Assembly (NCBI RefSeq): GCF_000513115.1
Contig: NZ_BAUU01000016.1
Coordinates: 1 to 64,000 of the forward strand
Reading direction: 5' to 3'
DNA: 64,000 nucleotides
Source: Halalkalibacter hemicellulosilyticusJCM 9152
Lineage (GTDB): Bacteria; Bacillota; Bacilli; Bacillales; Bacillaceae_D
The position numbers were made by a program, and so were the translations under genes. Under the pieces are notes generated by a model. That model did not search any database. It worked only from the letters and a program-made list of their open reading frames with translations, and was not told the DNA's origin. Positions 18,204 to 26,104 of this stretch are shown here, in pieces. The stretch's first letter is position 1. Every line of letters starts with the position of its first letter.

Positions 18204-20072
18204 ATGAGAAAATGGTTGCATCAAATGATGGCAGTATTGCTTGTGTTTTCATTGTTCTTTGGAAGTGTTAATACAGCGGTATTTGCTGAGGAAGCATCGG
18301 ATCAGCAATTAGAAGAAAGTGATCAGGTTGTGACGGTTGATGCTAGTGAGTATGAGGTTGAAGAGGGAGATACGGCGTTTGACTTACTCGTACGTGCTAT
18401 AGGTGAGGAGAATGTTGGGTATGATGATGGGCAGTACGGAAAGTTTATTCATACAATTAATGAAGTACAGGCAGAAGGAAACTATTTCTGGGCATTTTAT
18501 GTTAATCGCATCTCAGCACAAACAGGTGCAGATAGCTTTTTAGTTCATGAAGACGATTTTCTAACATTTAAATTAATTGATTGGACAGTTGAAAGTGATA
18601 GCGTTGATCTTGAAATTGTAGGGATAGAAGAAGTTCAAGCTTATGATTATAGTTTTGGATTTATTGAAGGGGCAACGGCTTTTGATTTAGTTAAGGTAGT
18701 CGTCGGTCATGATAACTTAGAGTATGATGTATATGACATTGGGAATTTTATTACTGGAATTAATGGTTTAACGGCAGAGTATCCTGATTATTGGTCATTA
18801 GTCGTTAACGGAGAGTCTGCGCAAGTCGGTGCTAGCGATTACTTGCTGACTAATGAAGACCTGATTTCTTTTGTTTTCATCGAAAATGATTCAGAAGATG
18901 AAGGCGGAGATCCTGGCAATTCTGATGAAGAGAATCCAGTAACAGAAGAAGAAATTGAGGCAGAACGAGTTGATCCAGAAGTTATTCAAAGTGCGATCGA
19001 TTCAGCAACGGATTATGTACTTGCAGGTACGATCGGTGATTGGAATGCGATAGCATTAAAACAAGCAGGAAAAGAAGTGCCGAGTAGCTATTTAGAGCAA
19101 GTGAAAGAGACATTAAGAGAGAATGAAGGACAGTTTCGTAATATAACCGATTATGAGCGTGTGACGTTAGGTATTTTAGCAGCAGGTGGTAATCCGACAA
19201 ATATTGAAGGATACAATCTTGTTGAAGCTATTTATAATGGTGAATTAACGCGTCAAGGTTTAAATGGTGTTGTGTATGGTTTACTTGCATTAGATAGTGC
19301 GGGCTTTGAAACACCAGATGGAGCAGCGTGGGATCGAGAACGAATGATTTCACATTTACTAGAAGCGCAAAATGAAAGTGGTGGCTGGTCTTGGGATGGT
19401 AGTAGTTCAGCTGATTTGGATACAACGGCGATGGTTATCACCGCATTGGCACCACATACGTCTCAAACAGAAGTCGAACAAAGTGTGAATGAAGCATTAC
19501 GTTATATTCATAATAATGCTGCACAAATTGACAATAGCTCGACTGCTGCTCAAGTCGTTATTGCACTTGCTACGGCTGGGGTTGAACCAAACCAGCCAAA
19601 GGATCCAAGTGATAGTGAAAGTACGAAGTTTGTTGATTACTTGTTAAGCTTTCAAAATGATGACGGTGGATTTTATTGGAAGGATGGATATGGCTCTGAC
19701 AGTGATCCATTTTCAACGGATCAAGCCTATCGAGCTCTTGTTGCTTATCAGCTATATGCTAATGGGGAAGGGTCTTTGTATCACTTACCATTAGCTGATG
19801 GAGAAGTTCAACATGGATTAAAAGAGAAAGATGAAATAACGAATCCTATTAAAAAGGAACCAGTAGAGCCCCCTGAACCTGTTATTAATGATGAAAATGA
19901 TGAAAAAGAAATAGATTCTACTAATATATCGGAATCATTAGATGAAGGTGAGCGATTACCGGATACGGCAACGAATACATTTAATTTACTTATGGTTGGT
20001 TTTGTTTTATTGCTAATAGGTGTGATAGCATTTGTGATAATGAAACGTCGTGCAATGATGAAGGAAGAATAG
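18204..20072 (+). CDS. Cell-wall-anchored transcobalamin-like B12-binding protein (two DUF4430 domains, alpha/alpha barrel, LPDTA anchor)
   Basis: A 622-residue exported protein and first gene of the B12-riboswitch operon. A signal peptide ends near AVFAEE (about 30). Two DUF4430 domains follow at about 45-135 (FWAFYVNRISAQTGAD) and 140-230 (YWSLVVNGESAQVGAS), the family equivalent to the beta domain of animal transcobalamin and intrinsic factor. After an acidic linker comes a terpenoid-cyclase/prenyltransferase-type alpha/alpha barrel at about 255-560 (NGVVYGLLALDSAGF, ESGGWSWDGSSSADLDTTA, NDDGGFYWKDGYGSDSDPFS), like the alpha domain of transcobalamin. The tail has an LPDTATN motif (585-591), a membrane helix and a basic end, matching class D (YhcS-type) sortase substrates. 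It should capture cobalamin at the wall and hand it on. ATG 18204 follows GGGGAGG; ATG 18174 lies beside the terminator and is rejected. B12 binding is inferred from domains plus riboswitch. Confidence 0.85.
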   Translation: MRKWLHQMMAVLLVFSLFFGSVNTAVFAEEASDQQLEESDQVVTVDASEYEVEEGDTAFDLLVRAIGEENVGYDDGQYGKFIHTINEVQAEGNYFWAFYVNRISAQTGADSFLVHEDDFLTFKLIDWTVESDSVDLEIVGIEEVQAYDYSFGFIEGATAFDLVKVVVGHDNLEYDVYDIGNFITGINGLTAEYPDYWSLVVNGESAQVGASDYLLTNEDLISFVFIENDSEDEGGDPGNSDEENPVTEEEIEAERVDPEVIQSAIDSATDYVLAGTIGDWNAIALKQAGKEVPSSYLEQVKETLRENEGQFRNITDYERVTLGILAAGGNPTNIEGYNLVEAIYNGELTRQGLNGVVYGLLALDSAGFETPDGAAWDRERMISHLLEAQNESGGWSWDGSSSADLDTTAMVITALAPHTSQTEVEQSVNEALRYIHNNAAQIDNSSTAAQVVIALATAGVEPNQPKDPSDSESTKFVDYLLSFQNDDGGFYWKDGYGSDSDPFSTDQAYRALVAYQLYANGEGSLYHLPLADGEVQHGLKEKDEITNPIKKEPVEPPEPVINDENDEKEIDSTNISESLDEGERLPDTATNTFNLLMVGFVLLLIGVIAFVIMKRRAMMKEE

Positions 20073-20114
20073 TCCCTTTTATTGATGCATAGGGCGTTGA
20101 AAAGGTATACTTTC

Positions 20115-20160
20115 AAGGGCACTGAAAAGTTTGGTTTTTAACTTTTTTGGTGCCCTTTAA
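20115..20160 (+). terminator. Hairpin of the CACTGAAAAAGT repeat family inside the B12 operon
   Basis: AAGGGCACTGAAAAGTT, a TGGTTTTT loop and AACTTTTTTGGTGCCCTT lie between the surface-protein gene and the lipoprotein gene. It may cut transcription so that the surface protein is made in excess of the transporter. Confidence 0.7.
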
Positions 20161-20221
20161 GCAATAATAGGAGTTCCATTTTTGATATATAGTAGGTTAG
20201 TTTATAGAAGAGGAGCGTGTT

Positions 20222-21037
20222 GTGAGGATGAGAATTCGTTGGTTCCAAATTTTGTTGCTCATGTTCATGACCATTGGCATTTTAGTAGGTTGTGGGACTG
20301 GAAATAAAGAAGAGCTTCAGGATGATCAAGAACAAGTAATAGAGGATGTTGAAGTCGAACAAAGTGAAAATGCAGAACTAGGTGACGAAGAGAGTAACGC
20401 GGAAGAAGAGGTTGAACAGCTAGAGGATGCGGAAGTGGTGTTGCCTAGTAAGTCGGGGGAAAGTGAACAATCTGAGTCGACAGCTTCTTCGTCGAATGAA
20501 GACCGTGTGGACGAATCAACAGAAAAGAAAGAGTCGAGTCAGACAAGCGACCGTCAGTCTAGTTCGAATGAGAAAAAGGAACAATCCTCATCGAACTCTC
20601 ATTCCAATTCATCTAATAATCAGACATCTAATTCAAAACAAAAGGAAGAAAAAAAGCAAGAAAGCTCGTCTTCGAAATCAAATGATTCAAAGGCTAAAGA
20701 AGAGAAAACTCCGTCTTCGCCAGAACCAACTGTGACAATTGTCATTCAAGGGCCTAGTGATAAAGGGAAAATTGGTGAAGGACAAGTCGCATATGCAGAT
20801 GGGGATACAGTTTTGGATATACTGACAAAGTACGGGAAGTCGGCTAGTATCCATGTTGATTCAACCGGGAGAGGCGCAGCTGCTTATGTTCAAGGAATTG
20901 CCAATATATACGAATTTGACTACGGACCGAGGAGCGGTTGGGTAGCGAAAGTAAATGGTACGAGTATTTCCCAAAGTGCGGGTGTAACAGCGGTAAAGGA
21001 AGGAGATCGAGTAGAATGGTTATATACAGAAGAATGA
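20222..21037 (+). CDS. DUF4430 lipoprotein, putative B12 relay protein of the ECF system
   Basis: A 271-residue lipoprotein: basic N-terminus, hydrophobic segment and lipobox ILVGC, with the acylated Cys at about residue 24. A long linker very rich in Ser, Glu, Gln and Lys (about 30-175; SSSNEKKEQSSSNSHSNSSN) would span the cell wall. The C-terminal 85 residues are one DUF4430 domain: YADGDTVLDILTKYGKSA, then the signature GPRSGWVAKVNGTSI, then KEGDRVEWLYTEE. It shares that domain with the wall-anchored protein encoded upstream, so both probably contact the same ligand. The linker suggests the domain reaches outward to accept cobalamin and pass it to the ECF membrane complex (inference). GTG 20222 sits six bases after AGGAG; ATG 20228 is the alternative. 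Confidence 0.82.
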   Translation: MRMRIRWFQILLLMFMTIGILVGCGTGNKEELQDDQEQVIEDVEVEQSENAELGDEESNAEEEVEQLEDAEVVLPSKSGESEQSESTASSSNEDRVDESTEKKESSQTSDRQSSSNEKKEQSSSNSHSNSSNNQTSNSKQKEEKKQESSSSKSNDSKAKEEKTPSSPEPTVTIVIQGPSDKGKIGEGQVAYADGDTVLDILTKYGKSASIHVDSTGRGAAAYVQGIANIYEFDYGPRSGWVAKVNGTSISQSAGVTAVKEGDRVEWLYTEE

Positions 21038-21052
21038 CAGTAGGTTGTCCTC

Positions 21053-21931
21053 ATGATCCTTCGATTTGAACAACTACACCCGATAACGACTTTTCTTTTT
21101 TATGGGGGTGCTATTGCTCTATTAATGCTTATGCTACACCCGTATTATTTGTTAGCTGCTTTTTTTGTCATTTTACTACGCGAATATTTGCATGATCGTT
21201 TTCGTGGGGTTCGTGGTTGGGTGTTATTTATCTTTTTGACGGCGATCATTTTTGTGATGGTTAATCCGCTTTTTAATCAAAGAGGGTTACATGTGATAGT
21301 TGAATGGGGAAATCGTCGTATCACACTTGAAGCCCTTTTGTACGGTGGTATTACTGCCTTTTCACTTATAAGTATCGTTGTGCTTTTTATCTCATTTAAT
21401 CGGGTTATGACGCCAAATAAGTTATTGTTTTTGTTTGGGCGTGTGCTGCCGCAATTTGCGTTGCTGTTAATGCTTACGTTACGTTTTATTCCACTTATGA
21501 AAAGAAGACTGGACGACATTAACATGGTCCAGCATAGTAAAGGGATCTTAGTCACTCGTGGTAAGTGGAGTGAAAGAGCGAAAAAAGGTCTACTCTATGT
21601 ACAAATTTTGCTGACGTATTCATTGGAAGAAGCGATACAAACGGCAGATTCGATGAAGGCAAGAGCATATGGAAAAGGGAAGAGAAGTTCATATGATCAC
21701 TTTCGTTGGTATTCATACGATATGCTGAGTGTTACTTTTATTATAGGTAGTTTAACAATCATGATTGTTGGTCGGCTTGTAGGATTTGGCTATTTAACGA
21801 TCTATCCAGTTATGGATTCGCTTCAATTGGTTGGAGGCGACAAGTTTCTGTTCTGTTTGTTTATCTTTTATTTCTTATTTCCGTTATGGCTAGAATGGGG
21901 TGGAATGCTTAAATGGCGTATATTCAATTAA
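21053..21931 (+). CDS. ECF transporter transmembrane coupling protein (EcfT)
   Basis: A 292-residue membrane protein of the EcfT/CbiQ family, with about five to six hydrophobic helices, the first near residues 12-50. The cytoplasmic coupling region contains two Ala-Arg-Gly-like motifs that dock on the ATPases (HSKGILVTRGKW at about 163-174 and SMKARAYGKGKR at about 200-211). It links ATP hydrolysis to toppling of the substrate-binding S protein. It starts 15 bases after the lipoprotein stop and overlaps the ATPase gene by 19 bases, so the four transporter genes form a tightly packed unit. The ribosome site is weak, consistent with translational coupling. Confidence 0.87.
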   Translation: MILRFEQLHPITTFLFYGGAIALLMLMLHPYYLLAAFFVILLREYLHDRFRGVRGWVLFIFLTAIIFVMVNPLFNQRGLHVIVEWGNRRITLEALLYGGITAFSLISIVVLFISFNRVMTPNKLLFLFGRVLPQFALLLMLTLRFIPLMKRRLDDINMVQHSKGILVTRGKWSERAKKGLLYVQILLTYSLEEAIQTADSMKARAYGKGKRSSYDHFRWYSYDMLSVTFIIGSLTIMIVGRLVGFGYLTIYPVMDSLQLVGGDKFLFCLFIFYFLFPLWLEWGGMLKWRIFN

Positions 21932-23544
21932 ACAACCTTTGCTTTACCTACCCAGATGGAGAAAGGCCGGCATTGGAAAACATTTCTTTAACTATTCAAC
22001 GAGGAGACTTTGTTGTGTTATTAGGCCCATCTGGATGTGGGAAGAGTACGCTGCTAAAGTTGTTAAAACCATCGATTCAGCCTCATGGTCAGTTAACAGG
22101 AGAAAGGTTATTAGAAGGGAAGTCAATTGAACACTTAGAGAATGAACAAGATATTGGCTTTGTTTTTCAAGATCCTGATAATCAAGTTGTAGCCGATGAG
22201 GTTCTACATGAGTTAGTGTTTGGTTTAGAAAATATCGGCTTACCGACTGTTGAGATGCGGAATCGTGTAGCTGAAATGGTGCATTTTCTTGGTGCTGAAG
22301 ATTTACTAACGAGAAAAACTCATGAATTATCTGGTGGTCAGAAGCAACAGGTGAATGTCGCTTCGATCTTATTAATGCAGCCTCATATTTTGTTGCTAGA
22401 TGAACCGACGGCCCAGCTCGACCCAGTAAGTGCTCGTGATTTTTTAGAAATGCTTGTGCAATTAAATCAAGAATTTGGTATGACGATTATTATCGCGGAG
22501 CACCGACTTGAAGATGTGATGGCTTTGGCTGATCAAGTTGTGGCAATGCAAGCAGGGTCTATTATAGAATGTAGTACACCGAAAGAGATTGTGAGAACGT
22601 TATGGAAGTCTTCTTATCAACCATTTGTACCAACTACACCCTCACTAGCTTTGACTGTTCATGAACAATTGCTACATATCCCTCTTACAGTGAAAGAAGG
22701 ACGATTATGGTTAGATCAGCAGCTTCGGCATTCTTTGCTTGCTCCAAAGGTTAAGGCTTCGTCGCAGGCAGTGGAGGAAATGATCCGACTGCGAGATGTG
22801 TCCTTTCAATATGAGGAGGATCAGGCCGTTCTTCATCGTTTAACATTGGCTCTCTATCATGAGGAAATCTATGCACTTGTTGGAGGAAATGGTTCTGGGA
22901 AGACAACCTTATTGAAGGTATTAATGGGATTGCTGAAGCCGCAAAAAGGGAAGATGTTGCTGTATGGTCAAATGATTAAATGGAAGCAATCTGAAGAGCT
23001 TGTTTCTATCGTTGGTTATTTACCACAAAACCCAAAGTTGTTCTTTATCCATGAAACGGTCGGAGAAGAGTTAGCAGCGGTGATGGCACAATGGAATGTA
23101 ACGAATCAAGATGAAGCAGATTCTTTGTTAGAAGTATTGCAAATTGAACACTTAAAAGACCGCCACCCGTATGATCTAAGTGGTGGTGAGCTACAAAAGG
23201 CTGCCCTTGCTTGTATTTTAATTCGTAAGCCTAAGCTACTTTTACTCGATGAACCGACAAAAGGACTAGATCCGGTCTCAAAGAAACGATTAGGTGATAT
23301 GTTAGTGGAACTAAAGGGAAAAGGGATCACCGTTTTTATGACAACACATGATATTGAGTTTGCAGCACGTTATGCAACGAAGTGTGGAATGATGTTTCAA
23401 GGCCAAATTACATCAGAAGGTGTACCAGATGACTTCTTTAAAGGGAATTTCTTTTATACAACGATGATTCAACGACTATTCCGCGGGAAATCAGATGACG
23501 TCATGACGATGGAGAGGGCTTTGCGATGCTTCGATCAACATTAA
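21913..23544 (+). CDS. ECF transporter ATPase, two nucleotide-binding domains fused (EcfA-EcfA')
   Basis: A 543-residue fusion of two ABC ATPase domains. The first (about 1-225) has Walker A GPSGCGKSTLLKLL, signature LSGGQKQQVNVA and Walker B ILLLDEPTAQLDP. The second (about 290-510) has GGNGSGKTTLLKVL, LSGGELQKAALA and LLLLDEPTKGLDP. Both sites look catalytically complete. Fused pairs are typical of ECF modules dedicated to one vitamin (compare B. subtilis YkoD), in contrast to the shared EcfA1/A2 made with ribosomal proteins. The gene overlaps ecfT upstream and the S-component gene downstream by 19 bases each. Confidence 0.92.
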   Translation: MAYIQLNNLCFTYPDGERPALENISLTIQRGDFVVLLGPSGCGKSTLLKLLKPSIQPHGQLTGERLLEGKSIEHLENEQDIGFVFQDPDNQVVADEVLHELVFGLENIGLPTVEMRNRVAEMVHFLGAEDLLTRKTHELSGGQKQQVNVASILLMQPHILLLDEPTAQLDPVSARDFLEMLVQLNQEFGMTIIIAEHRLEDVMALADQVVAMQAGSIIECSTPKEIVRTLWKSSYQPFVPTTPSLALTVHEQLLHIPLTVKEGRLWLDQQLRHSLLAPKVKASSQAVEEMIRLRDVSFQYEEDQAVLHRLTLALYHEEIYALVGGNGSGKTTLLKVLMGLLKPQKGKMLLYGQMIKWKQSEELVSIVGYLPQNPKLFFIHETVGEELAAVMAQWNVTNQDEADSLLEVLQIEHLKDRHPYDLSGGELQKAALACILIRKPKLLLLDEPTKGLDPVSKKRLGDMLVELKGKGITVFMTTHDIEFAARYATKCGMMFQGQITSEGVPDDFFKGNFFYTTMIQRLFRGKSDDVMTMERALRCFDQH

Positions 23545-24215
23545 CTTGGTTCGTTTTAATAACAATGGTATGTTTCGTGATTATGGCCTCGTTGCTGTGG
23601 GTTGATCACTATTTATGGGTTAGCTTTGTCATTATTATAACAGCCCTTCTTCTCTTTATTATTCGATTTGAGCGTAGGAAACTAGAGGCGAGAGAACTTG
23701 TATTATTAGCCGTTCTTGCTGCGGTTGCGGCAGTTAGTCGTATTCCGTTTGCGAGTATTCCGAGTGTACAGCCGACGACGTTTGTCATCATGATGTCAGG
23801 CTTTGTGTTTGGTGCGGAAAGTGGCATGATGATCGGAGTCGTTGCAGCGCTTGCATCTAATATGATATTAGGTCAAGGTCCTTGGACACCATGGCAAATG
23901 CTTGCATGGGGCTTAGTTGGATTGACAGCAGGGCTATGGCGAAATCATTTTTGGCTAAAAAGAAAACTTGGAAAAGTGTTATTTGCAATTGCTTGGGGTT
24001 TTTTGTTTGGATGGATCATGAACGCTTGGGGTGTATTATCACTCATCTTTGTTGATGGCGAATGGAATTTCTCGATTCTCGTTCCGTATTTTTTCGGAAG
24101 CGCATTGTTTGATACGATGCATGCAGCCTCCAACGTACTCTTTTTACTCGTCTTTGGTGGTATTTGGATGAAAATCCTTATGCGCTTTAAGAAGAAATAC
24201 GGACTTATGGAGTAG
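23526..24215 (+). CDS. ECF transporter S component, probable cobalamin binder (CbrT-like)
   Basis: A 229-residue membrane protein with about six helices, the fold of ECF substrate-capture proteins. Typical S-component features include ELVLLAVLAAVAAVSRIPFA with small-residue helices that contact EcfT, GFVFGAESGMMIGVVAAL, and GQGPWTPWQMLAWGLVGLTAG. It completes an ECF importer of dedicated type. The specificity is inferred: the operon begins with a cobalamin riboswitch and two DUF4430 proteins, so cobalamin or a precursor is the likely substrate. It does not look like the ThiT, RibU or BioY types. A hairpin at 24283 ends the unit. Confidence 0.82.
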   Translation: MLRSTLTWFVLITMVCFVIMASLLWVDHYLWVSFVIIITALLLFIIRFERRKLEARELVLLAVLAAVAAVSRIPFASIPSVQPTTFVIMMSGFVFGAESGMMIGVVAALASNMILGQGPWTPWQMLAWGLVGLTAGLWRNHFWLKRKLGKVLFAIAWGFLFGWIMNAWGVLSLIFVDGEWNFSILVPYFFGSALFDTMHAASNVLFLLVFGGIWMKILMRFKKKYGLME

Positions 24216-24282
24216 GATGTAATGTGTCGTGAGTGGTTGTTATATAAGTAGAAGATCTTTTAGATGGTATAAAGCTAGAAAT

Positions 24283-24335
24283 GAACCGCAAGCGAGCAAC
24301 GAGTGAAAGGGAGCCCTCCCCGCTAGGTGCGGTTC
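24283..24335 (+). repeat. Hairpin in a repeat-rich gap after the ECF operon
   Basis: GAACCGCA and TGCGGTTC are perfect arms around 37 bases. The following 100 bases contain variants of GCGGTTCC(T/A)C(G/A)TTCC and CGCTCATTTCGC. Similar phrases occur at 27700-27780 and 63730-63800, so this looks like a scattered repeat that may also terminate transcription. Confidence 0.45.
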
Positions 24336-24450
24336 CTCGTTCCACTATTTTCGCTCATTTCGCTTTGTCACGTCGATGCGGTTCCACATTCCGCTAGTAT
24401 GGACTTTACGGCTTCATTTTGGACACATTCTCGCTGTTTAGGGCCACTTT

Positions 24451-25884
24451 TTACGCCAACCAATTCGTACATAACTGAACGATTTTGTTAAACTGCTTCC
24501 TCCCGATTGTAGCTACATTTTGTTTTGCTTGCTCAGCATTTCCTTCAAGCATTAATTTCGTATTTAATGTTGTAATTTCATTAAATGTTGTCCATAATTT
24601 TCTGAACCTCTGAATGTTTGATGTATCTTCCTCGTTAGTAGCGACGTAAGAAAGCTTTTCTATTTGATCATATAGGTGCTCCTCAGTTCGTTCCTTTTCC
24701 TGTTTCCAATAAACGATCTGTTCGTGATTCGTTGACGCGATCATGTTAACCATCATCCCTCTAATCGTTAATGCCTGTTTAAATAATGCTTCAACTTTAT
24801 GCTTATTGGTTTGTTCGTTAGGTAATGTAAAAAGGGACGTAACGGCGGATAGAGCAAATACATCCTTTGTTGTTTCATGAATCGTTATGTTCATTCGTTC
24901 AATCGTTTGTTGTTGTTCTAATGTAGAGGCTAGTACCTCCTGACTCGCAGCAGAGAGTTCTTCGTTAATAGCTGCTGATTGGTGAAGAGCTTCTTTTGTC
25001 GTTTCCGTACTCTTAATGAGAGTGTCTCCTTCCTTTTCTACTGCTTTAATATCGGTTTTGATTTGTTGGACTTTTTCCATGATTTGATGAAAATTTTTTT
25101 CAGTTTGTTTAATACTAGATGTCGTATCATCTACTAATGATAAAGTAGCAAGAGTCCGATCGTTTGAATGTGTAATTTGATCTTGTAAGGATTTAATAAT
25201 GGTTTCAATATCTTCTGTGGCAGATTTGGATTGATCAGCTAATTCACCAATTTCCTTAGCAACAATAGCAAAGCCTTTGCCTTGTTCACCAGCACGAGAA
25301 GCTTCGATTGAGGCATTTAAGGAGAGTAGACTTGTTTGCTTAGCTAACTTTTGAATAAGGTCAATAATGTACGTGATTTCTTTAGACGCATTCATTAGGT
25401 TTTGTGCTTCTTCGTAGTTTTTTTTACTCTCACTTTTTAATAAGTTCATTTTCTCACTAGATTCATTCATCTGTATAATTCCGGTTTCAACGGTGCTTTC
25501 AATTTGCTCACCTGAATGGAAAATTTGAGCGTGTTTAGAGCTAAGTGTTTCTGTTGTTGAATGAACATGATTCATTTGCTCGGATATCGTAATAGCTTCG
25601 TCTGCTTGTTGCTGAATACCTTTCGCTAATTCATTCATCGTATGAGTAACGGTACTGACTTCTTCTTCTAAATTAGCGGATGATTGAGCTACTCCTGTTA
25701 CTTTCGCGTAGAGATCCTTGCTTGATCGTTTTGTTATTTGGAGAAAGGGTCTAAACATGTGGATCGTTTTTTGAAACAAGTTTACATGACGATTTTTACT
25801 TTGTTGAACATTTTTACTTAAATCTCCTTCAGAGAATTGCTTTAAAATGACATCCTCTTTCTTTCTGTTTGTTAAAAGTAACAA
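24451..25884 (-). CDS. Soluble methyl-accepting chemotaxis-type signalling protein
   Basis: A 477-residue protein with a full MCP signalling domain (about 60-330; tip [19 protein letters not shown], then [18 protein letters not shown] at about 185-220) but no convincing membrane helix, so it is probably cytoplasmic. The N-terminus is short ([20 protein letters not shown], perhaps the end of a HAMP-like linker). The C-terminal 110 residues ([20 protein letters not shown] onward) form a helical domain that I cannot name; it resembles four-helix sensor bundles and contains scattered His and Cys that could bind metal or a cofactor. The start is a TTG with AAAGGAG nine bases upstream. It stands alone, divergent from the nitrate carrier gene. 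A link to nitrate sensing is only positional. Confidence 0.82.
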   Translation of the reverse strand: MLLLTNRKKEDVILKQFSEGDLSKNVQQSKNRHVNLFQKTIHMFRPFLQITKRSSKDLYAKVTGVAQSSANLEEEVSTVTHTMNELAKGIQQQADEAITISEQMNHVHSTTETLSSKHAQIFHSGEQIESTVETGIIQMNESSEKMNLLKSESKKNYEEAQNLMNASKEITYIIDLIQKLAKQTSLLSLNASIEASRAGEQGKGFAIVAKEIGELADQSKSATEDIETIIKSLQDQITHSNDRTLATLSLVDDTTSSIKQTEKNFHQIMEKVQQIKTDIKAVEKEGDTLIKSTETTKEALHQSAAINEELSAASQEVLASTLEQQQTIERMNITIHETTKDVFALSAVTSLFTLPNEQTNKHKVEALFKQALTIRGMMVNMIASTNHEQIVYWKQEKERTEEHLYDQIEKLSYVATNEEDTSNIQRFRKLWTTFNEITTLNTKLMLEGNAEQAKQNVATIGRKQFNKIVQLCTNWLA

Positions 25885-26104
25885 TTGGTTTCACTCCTTT
25901 GAAAAACATAAACTTCCTATTATTATCTCTGTTTTGCAAACAGAAAAACAATCACTTTGGAAGAAGATATAACAGTGTATTTATTGTGAAAGCGTTGGCC
26001 TATAAAGGTTGGGAGGTTTTCTATCGCGATTGCAGACGGGGGCTCTATAAACATGTATTAATAGTATTAGAATTTAAAACATGTGATTGGAGAGGAAGTT
26101 AGAG

